64,000 bases of DNA from Bellilinea sp. (GTDB taxonomy: Bacteria; Chloroflexota; Anaerolineae; Anaerolineales; Anaerolineaceae). The notes beneath the pieces were generated by a model. The model searched no databases and was not told the DNA's origin. It worked only from the letters and a program-made list of their open reading frames with translations. The stretch spans positions 930,001 through 994,000 of the forward strand of contig BPHQ01000001.1 in NCBI GenBank assembly GCA_026003615.1. Direction: 5' to 3'. Of the stretch, positions 17,751 to 26,036 are shown piece by piece; position 1 is the stretch's first letter, and each line of letters opens with the position of its first letter. Position numbers and translations under genes: made by a program.

Positions 17751-18761
17751 ATGGTTGATGAGAAAAAAGAGCCGGTTTGGAAGTTTAGAGGGTATGAACT
17801 GAGACCCTCTGAATTTACTACCGCAATGGTGCATTATTATCGTGCGGAAATTCAGCGAAGTAATGTGTGGAGAACCAGACTCGATTCGACAACGAATTGG
17901 GCTGTGGTGACTACGGGAGCCACCTTGTCGTTTGTGTTATCCAGTCCTGATAATCATTTCGTAATCATTCTCCTAACCACTATCTTAATCGCGGTGTTTT
18001 TATGGATGGAGGCGCGCCGTTACCGATATTATGAGTTGTGGAGTTATCGAACACGATTGCTTGAGACGGACTTTTTTGCTGCCATGTTGGTTCCTCCATT
18101 TGCCCCTCATGCGGAATGGGCGGAAAGTCTGGCTCAATCTTTGTTACAGCCCGATTTTCCGATTACTATGTGGGAGGCAATTGGTAGAAGGTTAAGACGC
18201 AATTATTTTTGGATTTTCGTTGTATTGCTGGTTTCATGGATTATTAAAATTGGGTTACATCCCTATCCCTTAACCAGTGTCAAGGAGTTCGTTCAAAGAT
18301 CCGCGATAGGGGGTATTCCGGGTGAAGTTGTGATCGCAGGTGGTGTAATGTTTTACCTGGGGTTGATCATTCTCGCGGTTTGGACGGCACGGTTTCACCA
18401 AGCAAGCGGTGAAGTGTTACCCAAGTATGACGTCTTCAATCCCCCTGAGAAATTTTTCCCACGGAGACCTGAATTTACGAAAAGAAAACAACTCCTGGTT
18501 TGGATTGTGACAGATAAACCCAATGAAATTTCCCAATCCGTCATGGGAACAATGCATCGGGGGGTTACTTTACTTAGTGGAACCGGGATGTACACTCAAA
18601 AAAGCCATTCCGTTTTAATGGTTGCACTCACTGTGACCGAAATTGCCGAATTAAGAAGAATTGTCCAAAATATTGACTCGCAAGCTTTTATTGTGGTTAA
18701 TCCTGCCCAGGGTGTGTTTGGAGGCGGTTTTCAACCCCTCACAGTAAATGAAGAAAAATAA
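17751..18761 (+). CDS. Membrane protein with DUF2270 and a C-terminal DUF2179-like domain
   Basis: The ATG at 17751 (AAAGG upstream) is preferred over a TTG at 17703, which overlaps the preceding gene. The protein has 336 residues. The N-terminal 230 residues match the DUF2270 type: two membrane hairpins (TTILIAVFLWMEARRYRYYELW, later a helix pair around 145-220) and conserved aromatic/Arg residues. Residues 240-330 look like the ligand-binding DUF2179 domain found behind YitT-type membrane proteins: MHRGVTLLSGTGMYT, LMVALTVTEI, then QAFIVVNPAQGVFGGGF. Function is unknown; the combination suggests a membrane protein gated by a small ligand. Confidence 0.75.
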   Translation: MVDEKKEPVWKFRGYELRPSEFTTAMVHYYRAEIQRSNVWRTRLDSTTNWAVVTTGATLSFVLSSPDNHFVIILLTTILIAVFLWMEARRYRYYELWSYRTRLLETDFFAAMLVPPFAPHAEWAESLAQSLLQPDFPITMWEAIGRRLRRNYFWIFVVLLVSWIIKIGLHPYPLTSVKEFVQRSAIGGIPGEVVIAGGVMFYLGLIILAVWTARFHQASGEVLPKYDVFNPPEKFFPRRPEFTKRKQLLVWIVTDKPNEISQSVMGTMHRGVTLLSGTGMYTQKSHSVLMVALTVTEIAELRRIVQNIDSQAFIVVNPAQGVFGGGFQPLTVNEEK

Positions 18762-18765
18762 GGGG

Positions 18766-19506
18766 TTAATTGGATTGATTTTCTGCGTTTCTGGATGGTA
18801 AATCTTTCTGATTCTGATCGGAAAACCAGTATCCAACACCCCATTTTGTTATGATGTAACGTGGATTGCTCGAATCCGGTTCAATCTTTTCTCTCAAATA
18901 GCGAACATACAGTGAGAGACTTGCAATTGCATCCGTATAACCCTCTCCCCAGGCTTCCTTGAGAAGGTCTTCATGAGTAACGACCGCGCCGATGTTTCGG
19001 ACCAGGCACGCCAGAAGGCGATATTCCGTCGGGGTGAGATGAAGCATCTTGCCATTTCGATAAACGTGTTTGGTTTCGAGGTTGATTTTTAAGAAGCCAT
19101 CATCGTATTCCAAAATTGAAGAATCTGGATTTGTTGCGGTTTTTTTACTTCTTTTGATCAGAGCAGAGATGCGTGCTTCTAATTCACGCAGGCTGAAAGG
19201 TTTCCGAACGTAATCGTCTCCACCAACTTCAAATCCTTTGATCAGATCTTGTTCACGTCCTTTTGCAGTTAAGAATAAAATGGGAGCTTCGGTGATCTTT
19301 CTTAGGCGCTTGCAAACTTCATATCCATCTTGTCCTGGCATCATAATATCTAAAATAATTAAGTCCGGCCGATTTTTTTGTACGGCAAGAATCGCCTCAT
19401 TACTGTCATTTACACCAATGACTTCATAACCACGCGGTGTTAAATTAACCTTGACCAAATCACATAATGTTTCGTCATCATCAATCATAATGATTTTTGG
19501 TTTCAT
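18766..19506 (-). CDS. OmpR/PhoB-family response regulator
   Basis: The 246-residue protein has a receiver domain (2-117) with the acidic pair IDDDE, phosphoacceptor Asp53 in ILDIMMPG, Thr in FLTAKG and Lys in YVRKPFS. A winged-helix domain follows (140-235), with LTPTEYRLLACLVRN and the recognition region SLSLYVRYLREKI and the final wing YIITKWGVGYWF. It should bind DNA when phosphorylated by the adjacent kinase. Its start lies 26 bp inside the kinase gene, so the two are made together. It converges with the DUF2270 gene, only 4 bp apart. Confidence 0.93.
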   Translation of the reverse strand: MKPKIIMIDDDETLCDLVKVNLTPRGYEVIGVNDSNEAILAVQKNRPDLIILDIMMPGQDGYEVCKRLRKITEAPILFLTAKGREQDLIKGFEVGGDDYVRKPFSLRELEARISALIKRSKKTATNPDSSILEYDDGFLKINLETKHVYRNGKMLHLTPTEYRLLACLVRNIGAVVTHEDLLKEAWGEGYTDAIASLSLYVRYLREKIEPDSSNPRYIITKWGVGYWFSDQNQKDLPSRNAENQSN

Positions 19507-21922
19507 CGGGTGGCTCCATTATGGGTAAGGTGAAACGGAAACAACTTCCTTTACCGGGTGTGCTTTGTACATCAATTTTTCCACCAAGCGATTCCGTAAG
19601 CATTTTAGCAACATAAAGTCCAATTCCATGCCCGTAAACTTCTTGGGAATCACCGCCAGTGGCTCGATAAAAGCGATTGAAGATTAGGGATTGTTTGTCA
19701 GGATCTATTCCGGGGCCCTGATCAATTACCCGAATTTCAGCGAAATTTTCGTTAGTAAAGCTTAGCTCGACAAAAATTTCACTGTGGTCTGGGGAATATT
19801 TTACAGCGTTATCCAACAGATTACTGAGGATGGAGTTAAGCGCGTTTTCATCCGCCATCACCCAAACGGGGTAGGAAGGTTTTTGCATTTTGATGCGGCG
19901 GTTAGGTGCTATAATGCGCCATTCTTCTACCAGGTTTTCAATTACAAATGTCAGGGGCAGTGGACGCAACTCAACTTTAAACTGATGAGTTTCGAGTTGA
20001 TGAACATCCAAAATACGATCCAAAAATTGAGACAACCGCTGACTCTCCGTAGAAAGCGTATCTAAAAATTTTTGATCCGGTAATGGCTCATTCTTTTCTA
20101 TTGAGGTTGCGATCAGTTCGCTGATAGATTGTATTTTTGTTAATGGAGTGCGCATTTCGTGAGAAATGGAAGAGATCATCTCTTCCTGGAGACGATTCAA
20201 TTCTTCTCGTTCGGTAATATCCCTCAATAATATGACCGCTCGTGAAGGTGCCTGATTTTCTTCAAAAACCGGAGCAGCTGAAAGGTTCACGATTCGGCGT
20301 TTTGATTGGGTTGGAAAAATAGAAATTGATTCCATTGTAAAGGAAGATTTATTTTCCCATGCGTTATTCAATTGATGATAGAACTGTGTGCAGATCTCAT
20401 TGGTAAAACCATAAATTTCACAAAAATTTGCTCCAATCACTTCGTTTTCGCACAGTCCTACCTGTTGGATTGCTGCAGGATTAGCGGTAAGGATTACACC
20501 ATTGCGATTGATCGTAATTAAACCATCGGTTACCGACTCGATGATGAGATTGGTTTGTTGTTTTTCTTTGTAAATTTCCTGAAACAAACGAACATTTGTC
20601 AGGGAAGTGGCGGTATGATCAGCCAAAAGGGATAATATCCAATGACTGGTACGATCAAAGGCCTCCACGCGGGTACTTTCTGTGATCATGATACCCATAA
20701 GCGATCTTCCATGAGTGATCAAACAGGATAGTTGTGAGGCAGATGACTTGAAGATAAATGGGAAAGACAATTCAAAGTTATTGTTGCTTTCTAAAGAGGA
20801 ATTGGAAAGCGCTTCATCAAGAATTTGTCTGGTGCGGTTATGGTCAATCTCGATGCCAATTACCTTTATGATGGGAAACTCGCTACCGCTCTTGATGAAA
20901 ATAACCCCGGCTTCCGCTTGAGTGATATCCAGCGCGGTCGAAAGGGTCAGTTCAACGACTTTTTCAGCATCCAATAAGTTGTTTAAGACCTGGCTGGTAC
21001 GTTGGATGGTGGAAAGTTGAGCTATTTGTCGTTCTAATGCATAATCGGTGCGAGTATATCGGTAGGCTTGTTCGATTGCTTTTTCGACAGCGGGAATAAG
21101 TTCAGAAAGCCGATCTATATCCTGATTGTAGAAATAACCGGTTATTTTATTAATCAGGACGATTCGTCCCATTTCATTACCGTTTGATTGATAGATCAGC
21201 CGGCTCATCAAAGACATGATCGTATTGGGCGAAGGCAGGTTTTCGATCAGAATCGAGTTTGGATCATCAAGGTTATTCAGGAAAAAAGATTCGTTCTGAG
21301 AAAGGATATAACTTCCCAGTGTGGGGTAATCCGTTTCGGATTTGGTTCGTAACGCGGCACGCCCTTTGGTGGTGTAAATTTGCCATTGTTTGGTGATGGG
21401 ATTTTGTAGTATCAGACAAACCTGCTGGACACGAATAATTTGATGTACCTGAGCGATGACAATTCTGGTAATTTCTTCGAGGTTTAGTGTTTGGCTTAGA
21501 AGCGATTCGCGGTTTTTCAAAGCAATTTTTAGAGAGGTTCTTTGGCGAACAGAATTGGATAAATCGCCAATCACCAGTGCTGAGATGAATAATAGGAGAC
21601 TTACACCAACTCTTTCGATGGAATCGAATGTATAACCATGGATTTGAATAATAAATGGTATTTCTATCAAAAATAAACTACTAAATATTATTGCTCCGAT
21701 TATCCCCGCAATCACTCCAAAGAAATAAGCCATTGAGATAACCGGTAACAATGAAATTAAGTGAGAAAATGAGGATGTGGTTAAATCATCCGTCAAGTTA
21801 AGGTGATAAATACCGATGAGCAACGTACTAATGCCTGAAACAAACAGCAGAGCAAGATCACGAGGGCGGACTCGTTTCGGTAATTCTTTTTGATTAGATA
21901 AAAAATTGGTTGAGATGCTCAT
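19481..21922 (-). CDS. Membrane sensor histidine kinase with GAF and PAS domains
   Basis: This 813-residue kinase starts with four membrane helices (about 22-118) resembling the KdpD-type membrane module. Two GAF-like regions follow (about 140-280 and 300-445), then a PAS domain (about 465-570, RNGVILTANPAAIQQVG). The HisKA box SSISHEMRTPLTKIQS holds the phospho-His near residue 587. The ATPase domain has the N box LLDNAVKYSP, G1 DQGPGIDP and G2 GHGIGLYVAKML. It is expected to phosphorylate the response regulator encoded directly downstream. It overlaps the CPBP-like gene upstream by 4 bp, forming a three-gene unit. Confidence 0.92.
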   Translation of the reverse strand: MSISTNFLSNQKELPKRVRPRDLALLFVSGISTLLIGIYHLNLTDDLTTSSFSHLISLLPVISMAYFFGVIAGIIGAIIFSSLFLIEIPFIIQIHGYTFDSIERVGVSLLLFISALVIGDLSNSVRQRTSLKIALKNRESLLSQTLNLEEITRIVIAQVHQIIRVQQVCLILQNPITKQWQIYTTKGRAALRTKSETDYPTLGSYILSQNESFFLNNLDDPNSILIENLPSPNTIMSLMSRLIYQSNGNEMGRIVLINKITGYFYNQDIDRLSELIPAVEKAIEQAYRYTRTDYALERQIAQLSTIQRTSQVLNNLLDAEKVVELTLSTALDITQAEAGVIFIKSGSEFPIIKVIGIEIDHNRTRQILDEALSNSSLESNNNFELSFPFIFKSSASQLSCLITHGRSLMGIMITESTRVEAFDRTSHWILSLLADHTATSLTNVRLFQEIYKEKQQTNLIIESVTDGLITINRNGVILTANPAAIQQVGLCENEVIGANFCEIYGFTNEICTQFYHQLNNAWENKSSFTMESISIFPTQSKRRIVNLSAAPVFEENQAPSRAVILLRDITEREELNRLQEEMISSISHEMRTPLTKIQSISELIATSIEKNEPLPDQKFLDTLSTESQRLSQFLDRILDVHQLETHQFKVELRPLPLTFVIENLVEEWRIIAPNRRIKMQKPSYPVWVMADENALNSILSNLLDNAVKYSPDHSEIFVELSFTNENFAEIRVIDQGPGIDPDKQSLIFNRFYRATGGDSQEVYGHGIGLYVAKMLTESLGGKIDVQSTPGKGSCFRFTLPIMEPPDETKNHYD

Positions 21923-22824
21923 AGGTAGAAGGGTTGAATCATCAACATTGCAAATGCCAAATTCGCCGCGAATCCAACATAAATATTACGCCACCGATAA
22001 ATAATATATACTGATGTGGTGGATAAAATAAATTTATAAAACAATGTAATAAAGCCAAGGGGGAGCATACTAATATTTTTGGATAAGTAAACCAAAGCAG
22101 GCAAGTAAACAAGGAGATTCAAAAAACTTATCCATAGCATTGTCTTTTTCAATGACATTGATCTTTCATCGAATAGAAACGAAAATAATTTCCCTCGAAA
22201 AAACAATTCTTCGGCAGGAATAATCAAACCACCGAATAGACCAAACAACCAAATAACTTTTTCAGTATTAAGGGCAGGGAGGGGAAGATTGAAATTGGGT
22301 AGGAATCGGGCAACTAAAAGGGCGTGAAGAGCTAACCCTGTTCCCATAAAGGCACCAGATGCTATATGGAGAAATGGGTGCTGAGGATTGAGACTATACC
22401 GGCGAGCTTGGGGTAGATTTTTTTCGAAAATCCATGCCAGCATGACCCACATAATTATGATTGCCAGTAATCCGCTCCAACCGGATTGAGGAAATGGGAC
22501 GGTGATTAAGTCGGGGTTCGTATACCAAGCAAACGTTGAGAGAGCGATTAAGACCAGTAAAAAAGCCAAAATTAGAAGATTTTTCTGAGGCAGTCCAATG
22601 AAGAATTTGTTGAGACTATGCAAGAATAAGATTGGCGAAAACAGGTAGATTAGCAATAAGTTATGAGATGGCCAGGTACTTATGAGAGGATAGATGATCA
22701 ACAACCCAAGCGGTAAACTGATATTCAGGATAAGAAGATAACGCCATTCCCGGTTCTGCTGAGCGATCAGAGATTGGCGGTATCCACGTAAGTCATTGCG
22801 GATTTTGAGAAGCAGTGCTTCCAT
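21919..22824 (-). CDS. CPBP-like intramembrane protease-family protein
   Basis: The 301-residue protein has about eight hydrophobic helices. The segment IPAEELFFRGKLFSFLF (near residue 205) contains the EExxxR motif of CPBP/Abi-type membrane metalloproteases. The second motif, which should supply a His after Phe, is not evident: the following helix reads WISFLNLLVYLPALVY. It may therefore be inactive as a protease or diverged. Its stop overlaps the kinase start by 4 bp, so it may help the kinase sense the membrane or process a signal; this is inferred from context. Confidence 0.6.
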   Translation of the reverse strand: MEALLLKIRNDLRGYRQSLIAQQNREWRYLLILNISLPLGLLIIYPLISTWPSHNLLLIYLFSPILFLHSLNKFFIGLPQKNLLILAFLLVLIALSTFAWYTNPDLITVPFPQSGWSGLLAIIIMWVMLAWIFEKNLPQARRYSLNPQHPFLHIASGAFMGTGLALHALLVARFLPNFNLPLPALNTEKVIWLFGLFGGLIIPAEELFFRGKLFSFLFDERSMSLKKTMLWISFLNLLVYLPALVYLSKNISMLPLGFITLFYKFILSTTSVYIIYRWRNIYVGFAANLAFAMLMIQPFYL

Positions 22825-22885
22825 AAGGGACTAAAAAATATATACCATCATTGATTTATATTCATGATTATACCCGGTTATAAGT

Positions 22886-24223
22886 TTATTGATTTACACC
22901 ACGAATATCGGAAAGGTAAAAAGTGATTTTCCACAACACAGGTCTGGACTTGACATCCGAAATTAGCCACAGGTTTCCAAAATTATCCTGTGTTATTATG
23001 TCGAATTTGCGGTCGGTAATTGTTACCCAACCTGATGGAGTATGGAGAAAAATTTGACCATTTCTAAAAGATGTGAGTGAGCCGTCTGGTGTAAAAAAGA
23101 TTTGTGGTGCGGAAATTCCTTCGAAAGATGAAATTTTTGTAAAGCCTTCGCTGTGGTATTGTAATAAATATTGTTGAGTGCTTACTCCGTTTTGATTGAC
23201 CAAATTCAATAAAAACCAAGGTTTATCAAAATTATCCATCCACATCTGCTTGATCTGATAGGAATTTGTTCGAGGAGTCTTTTGGACGAGTGGTATAGAT
23301 AATTTTTTCCATTCCTGACCATCATATCTCCAAATGTCTGAAGGAGTGGTGAGGAAACCACTTCCATGAGCGGTAAATGTGATACTCGTCACGCAAGCAT
23401 TGCCATCGGGAAAGTCGCTTTTATACCAGGTATTTCCATTAAAACGGTAGGGGAGCGAACCACCGATCCAATCAGCACCTTGCCAGTAACAGGCTGCAAC
23501 CCAAATCTCTCCATTTACTGGGTTGCGGCTCACTGTAAAAACCGGCTGAACCCCGGTTTTATAGGGCAGTTTGATGCCAATTTCAGTAGCAGTGAAAATA
23601 TGCCATTCATTCCCATTAAAGTATCGAACGTCTGTTGAAGTGGCTAGCCAGATAGTTTCTCCAATGGATAATAAAGAAGTTCTCAGGGCGGGGAGGGGAG
23701 GATCATAGAGTTTTGCAGGTAATATCCATCCCTGTTCTTTGCGGTATTCGAAAGAATTTTGACCATCCCATCGAAAAATCGAATCGGATTGTTCTGAAAG
23801 ATACCAAACATGACCGTTTCCATCAATTCCAAGTGGAAAGTTTTTGAGGCGTTTTATGAAGGTTTCTTTTTGATCCAAATCCAGTATTGCCAATCCATAC
23901 GAACCCATTAGAAAGATATGTTGATTTCTAACATAAATATTTTGAACAACTCCAATTTGAATTTTATCCAATCGTAATTTCAAGTCAATGGGAGAATATG
24001 GATAATTTTTGAGTGAAAATTTTGTTAATTTTAGATCGGTCGCGGAAAGAAAATTTAGAGGATTAGGGGTCGGATAGGAAACATGTTTTGAGAAATTTTC
24101 GGGTTTCAATTCGACGAAAAGCCAAAGAGTGGCGACAATAATTAAAAACCAGAAAAGGAAAATGGCAAACCGTTTATTTGAAAAAACGGTTTTAAAACGA
24201 CTCGCTGAGGTAAAAGATTTCAT
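22886..24223 (-). CDS. Membrane-anchored beta-propeller protein, function unknown
   Basis: The 445-residue protein has one N-terminal membrane helix (19-39) and a large outside domain. That domain holds repeated strand patterns around tryptophans: GNGHVWYLSEQSDSIFRWDG, IWLATSTDVRYFNGNEW, IWRYDGQEWKKL and GNLWLISD. These resemble the seven-bladed propeller repeats seen in two-component sensor ectodomains, here without a kinase. I do not recognise a specific family. The start codon lies in the loop of a perfect 12-bp inverted repeat, which may control translation. It sits between the CPBP-kinase-regulator unit and an HtrA protease gene on the same strand. Confidence 0.65.
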   Translation of the reverse strand: MKSFTSASRFKTVFSNKRFAIFLFWFLIIVATLWLFVELKPENFSKHVSYPTPNPLNFLSATDLKLTKFSLKNYPYSPIDLKLRLDKIQIGVVQNIYVRNQHIFLMGSYGLAILDLDQKETFIKRLKNFPLGIDGNGHVWYLSEQSDSIFRWDGQNSFEYRKEQGWILPAKLYDPPLPALRTSLLSIGETIWLATSTDVRYFNGNEWHIFTATEIGIKLPYKTGVQPVFTVSRNPVNGEIWVAACYWQGADWIGGSLPYRFNGNTWYKSDFPDGNACVTSITFTAHGSGFLTTPSDIWRYDGQEWKKLSIPLVQKTPRTNSYQIKQMWMDNFDKPWFLLNLVNQNGVSTQQYLLQYHSEGFTKISSFEGISAPQIFFTPDGSLTSFRNGQIFLHTPSGWVTITDRKFDIITQDNFGNLWLISDVKSRPVLWKITFYLSDIRGVNQ

Positions 24224-24246
24224 AAAAATAATTGTACCTCAGCGAG
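24201..24246 (-). promoter_or_regulatory. Perfect 12-bp inverted repeat bracketing the propeller gene start
   Basis: CTCGCTGAGGTA (24201-24212) and TACCTCAGCGAG (24235-24246) are perfect 12-bp arms separated by 22 bp. In the minus-strand transcript the 5' arm contains the only Shine-Dalgarno-like GAGGT, the ATG (24223) lies in the loop and the 3' arm covers codons 4-8. The structure could hide the ribosome site, or the DNA could be a protein-binding site. Confidence 0.7.
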
Positions 24247-24256
24247 AAACGGATGT

Positions 24257-25393
24257 TTAGCGGGATGCTCCGAGCGTCACACTAAGTTCGACAATATTTT
24301 TCTGGCGGTAAAGTTTGATGGTGATTGTCTCGCCCGGTTGCTGAGCGAATAAAGCATTCAAGTAGGAGCGTTGTTGGTTAATTTCTAAATCCCCAATTTG
24401 GACAATGATATCCCCTCGTTTAATTCCACCGTGATCGGCTGGGCTTCCGGGTTCAACACCAGTTACATAAGCGCCCCATTCAACGGGCAACTGATACCTT
24501 CGAGCAATGTTTGGAGTAATACCCTGCCATGTTATACCTAAATAAGGCCGAGAGAAATAGCCCTTTGTGATAATCTGTTCGCTAATCAGGCGAACGGTAT
24601 TGGAGGGAATTGCAAAACCCAGTCCTTCGGCGACTGTCGTGGTACCCATGCCGCCTCTTACTATCAGTGTGTTGATCCCAACAATCTCCCCATTGAGGTT
24701 TACTAAGGGCCCACCTGAATTCCCTTGATTGATGGCTGCATCAGTTTGGATCAGATCTTCCATCGAATAACCTTTGCCGGTGTCCAACACACGGCCGGTT
24801 GCACTGACTACCCCCACTGTAACGGTGTTGCGAAATTCGCCGAGAGGCGAGCCAATTGCTATGACTGTTTCACCCGGATTGAGCCGGTCCGAATCGCCAA
24901 ATACAGCAACCGCCGGCATGTGTCCTTCGGCCTTCAACACGGCCAAGTCGGCGTAAATATCGGCGTTGATTAAGCTGGCTTTTACTTGTTCACCATTTGA
25001 GAGGATCACATAAATTTCACTGGTATCTTCAACTACATGATAATTTGTAACAATATGACCTTCTTCGGAGATGATTACCCCGCTGCCGCTTACTGTTTCA
25101 TCAGGGGCTTTACCAAAGAATGTCATTTGACCAGGAATTGTACCGACGACAGTTACCACGGCCGGCGAAACTTTTTCGACTGCCCGAGTAACATCCGTTT
25201 GAATATCGGTTTGAGAATAATTCAAAATTGAGGCAGTGGGGATTTGAGAATCCGCTGCAGGGGCTGAAAATACGTTGTTTTTTGTTGTTTGACTTAAAAC
25301 AAATAATCCTCCCCCAATCGCTCCGAAAAATGCACTAACGCAAGAAAAAAGGATAACCAATAAACCGACAGCGATTCCTTTTCTAAGGGACAT
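24257..25393 (-). CDS. htrA: HtrA/DegP-family serine protease with PDZ domain
   Basis: The 378-residue protein has an N-terminal membrane helix (about 5-33) and a trypsin-like domain. The catalytic triad is complete: His119 in VTNYHVVED, Asp149 in YADLAVLK, Ser226 in QGNSGGPL. A single PDZ domain fills residues 285-375 (YLGITWQGI, then GSPADHGGIKRGDIIVQIG). It should degrade or refold damaged proteins outside the cytoplasmic membrane. A strong GGAGGTG ribosome site precedes the ATG. The propeller gene follows 33 bp downstream, so co-expression is likely. The 164-bp gap upstream is AT-rich with no convincing promoter. Confidence 0.95.
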   Translation of the reverse strand: MSLRKGIAVGLLVILFSCVSAFFGAIGGGLFVLSQTTKNNVFSAPAADSQIPTASILNYSQTDIQTDVTRAVEKVSPAVVTVVGTIPGQMTFFGKAPDETVSGSGVIISEEGHIVTNYHVVEDTSEIYVILSNGEQVKASLINADIYADLAVLKAEGHMPAVAVFGDSDRLNPGETVIAIGSPLGEFRNTVTVGVVSATGRVLDTGKGYSMEDLIQTDAAINQGNSGGPLVNLNGEIVGINTLIVRGGMGTTTVAEGLGFAIPSNTVRLISEQIITKGYFSRPYLGITWQGITPNIARRYQLPVEWGAYVTGVEPGSPADHGGIKRGDIIVQIGDLEINQQRSYLNALFAQQPGETITIKLYRQKNIVELSVTLGASR

Positions 25394-25557
25394 ATTTACA
25401 CCTCCGAAGAGCGATTATATGCAAGAATTATCAGGAAATTGTTAATAGATTGTTGAAGGAATATATAAATTTTTCATCTCTATTTATGTTTCAAAATTGT
25501 ATCGGGATGGGTGTAAAAAGTGAATGACACACACAAAAATTTGGGACGTCATTTTGT

Positions 25558-25929
25558 TCATTCATTGATTGAGTAATCATTCAAAATGGATTTTTTTAAT
25601 TGAATTCGTAATTGGATAATTTGATCAGTAACTTGCTGGATGTGTGAAAATAATTCCGCGTTGTGTTTAATGCCTTCGTTGATTAGCAAAGCAGCTGCCT
25701 CGGAGCGGCTTTTTGCAATTTCAGCTTCGACAAGCATATCGAGATGCCTTAATGTTTCGTCGTTGACTCGAACCATAACAACATTTCCTCTCGACTGTAA
25801 AGCCTCTCCAAGCGTTTGACCGATGTTTTCAACTTGTTTCCACGCCTCGCGCAAAGGATCGGAAGTTTGTTTGTGCGATTTGAGAGTATCCTCAGGCATA
25901 TTCTGATCTTCATCAAATTGTTGATTCAT
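25558..25929 (-). CDS. Small ribbon-helix-helix-like protein
   Basis: The ATG at 25929 is chosen because GGGAG stands seven bases before it; a longer frame to 25977 would start inside the putative promoter. The 123-residue protein has a charged N-terminal tail and, at about residues 48-92, a strand-helix-helix pattern: NVVMVRVNDETLRHLDMLVEA, then KSRSEAAALLINEGIKH. This resembles the CopG/Arc ribbon-helix-helix fold, a dimeric DNA-binding unit. A C-terminal helix rich in Gln/Ile (QQVTDQIIQLRIQLKK) may be a coiled coil. It may regulate itself through the palindrome just upstream. The target genes are unknown. Confidence 0.6.
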   Translation of the reverse strand: MNQQFDEDQNMPEDTLKSHKQTSDPLREAWKQVENIGQTLGEALQSRGNVVMVRVNDETLRHLDMLVEAEIAKSRSEAAALLINEGIKHNAELFSHIQQVTDQIIQLRIQLKKSILNDYSINE

Positions 25930-25951
25930 TGGAAATCTCCCGCGTAACGAA

Positions 25952-25972
25952 ATTACATGTAATGTTATAGCA
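25952..25972 (-). promoter_or_regulatory. Palindromic operator candidate with extended -10 box
   Basis: ATTACATGTAAT (25952-25963) is a perfect 12-bp palindrome, 22 bp before the ribbon-helix-helix ATG. Directly next to it, on the minus strand, TGC and TATAAC (25972-25964) form an extended -10 element. A repressor bound to the palindrome would cover the transcription start. Confidence 0.45.
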
Positions 25973-25980
25973 TACAAAAA

Positions 25981-26009
25981 AAAACGCGATTCTTCAGAAT
26001 TCGCGTTTT
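25981..26009 (-). terminator. Rho-independent terminator at the end of the polysaccharide locus
   Basis: AAAACGCGA (25981-25989) pairs with TCGCGTTTT (26001-26009), and the inner ATTCT/AGAAT continues the stem with one bulge. On the minus strand it follows the phosphatase stop at 26037 by 27 bp and runs into a long T tract. It closes the 38-kb minus-strand gene run. Confidence 0.85.
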
Positions 26010-26036
26010 CAAATAATCAATCAATTAATAATCAGT

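Noticed and set aside
25523-25553. AATGAC/GTCATT inverted repeat downstream of the ribbon-helix-helix gene as a terminator
   Set aside because: Six-bp arms with a 19-bp spacer and no T-run; too weak.
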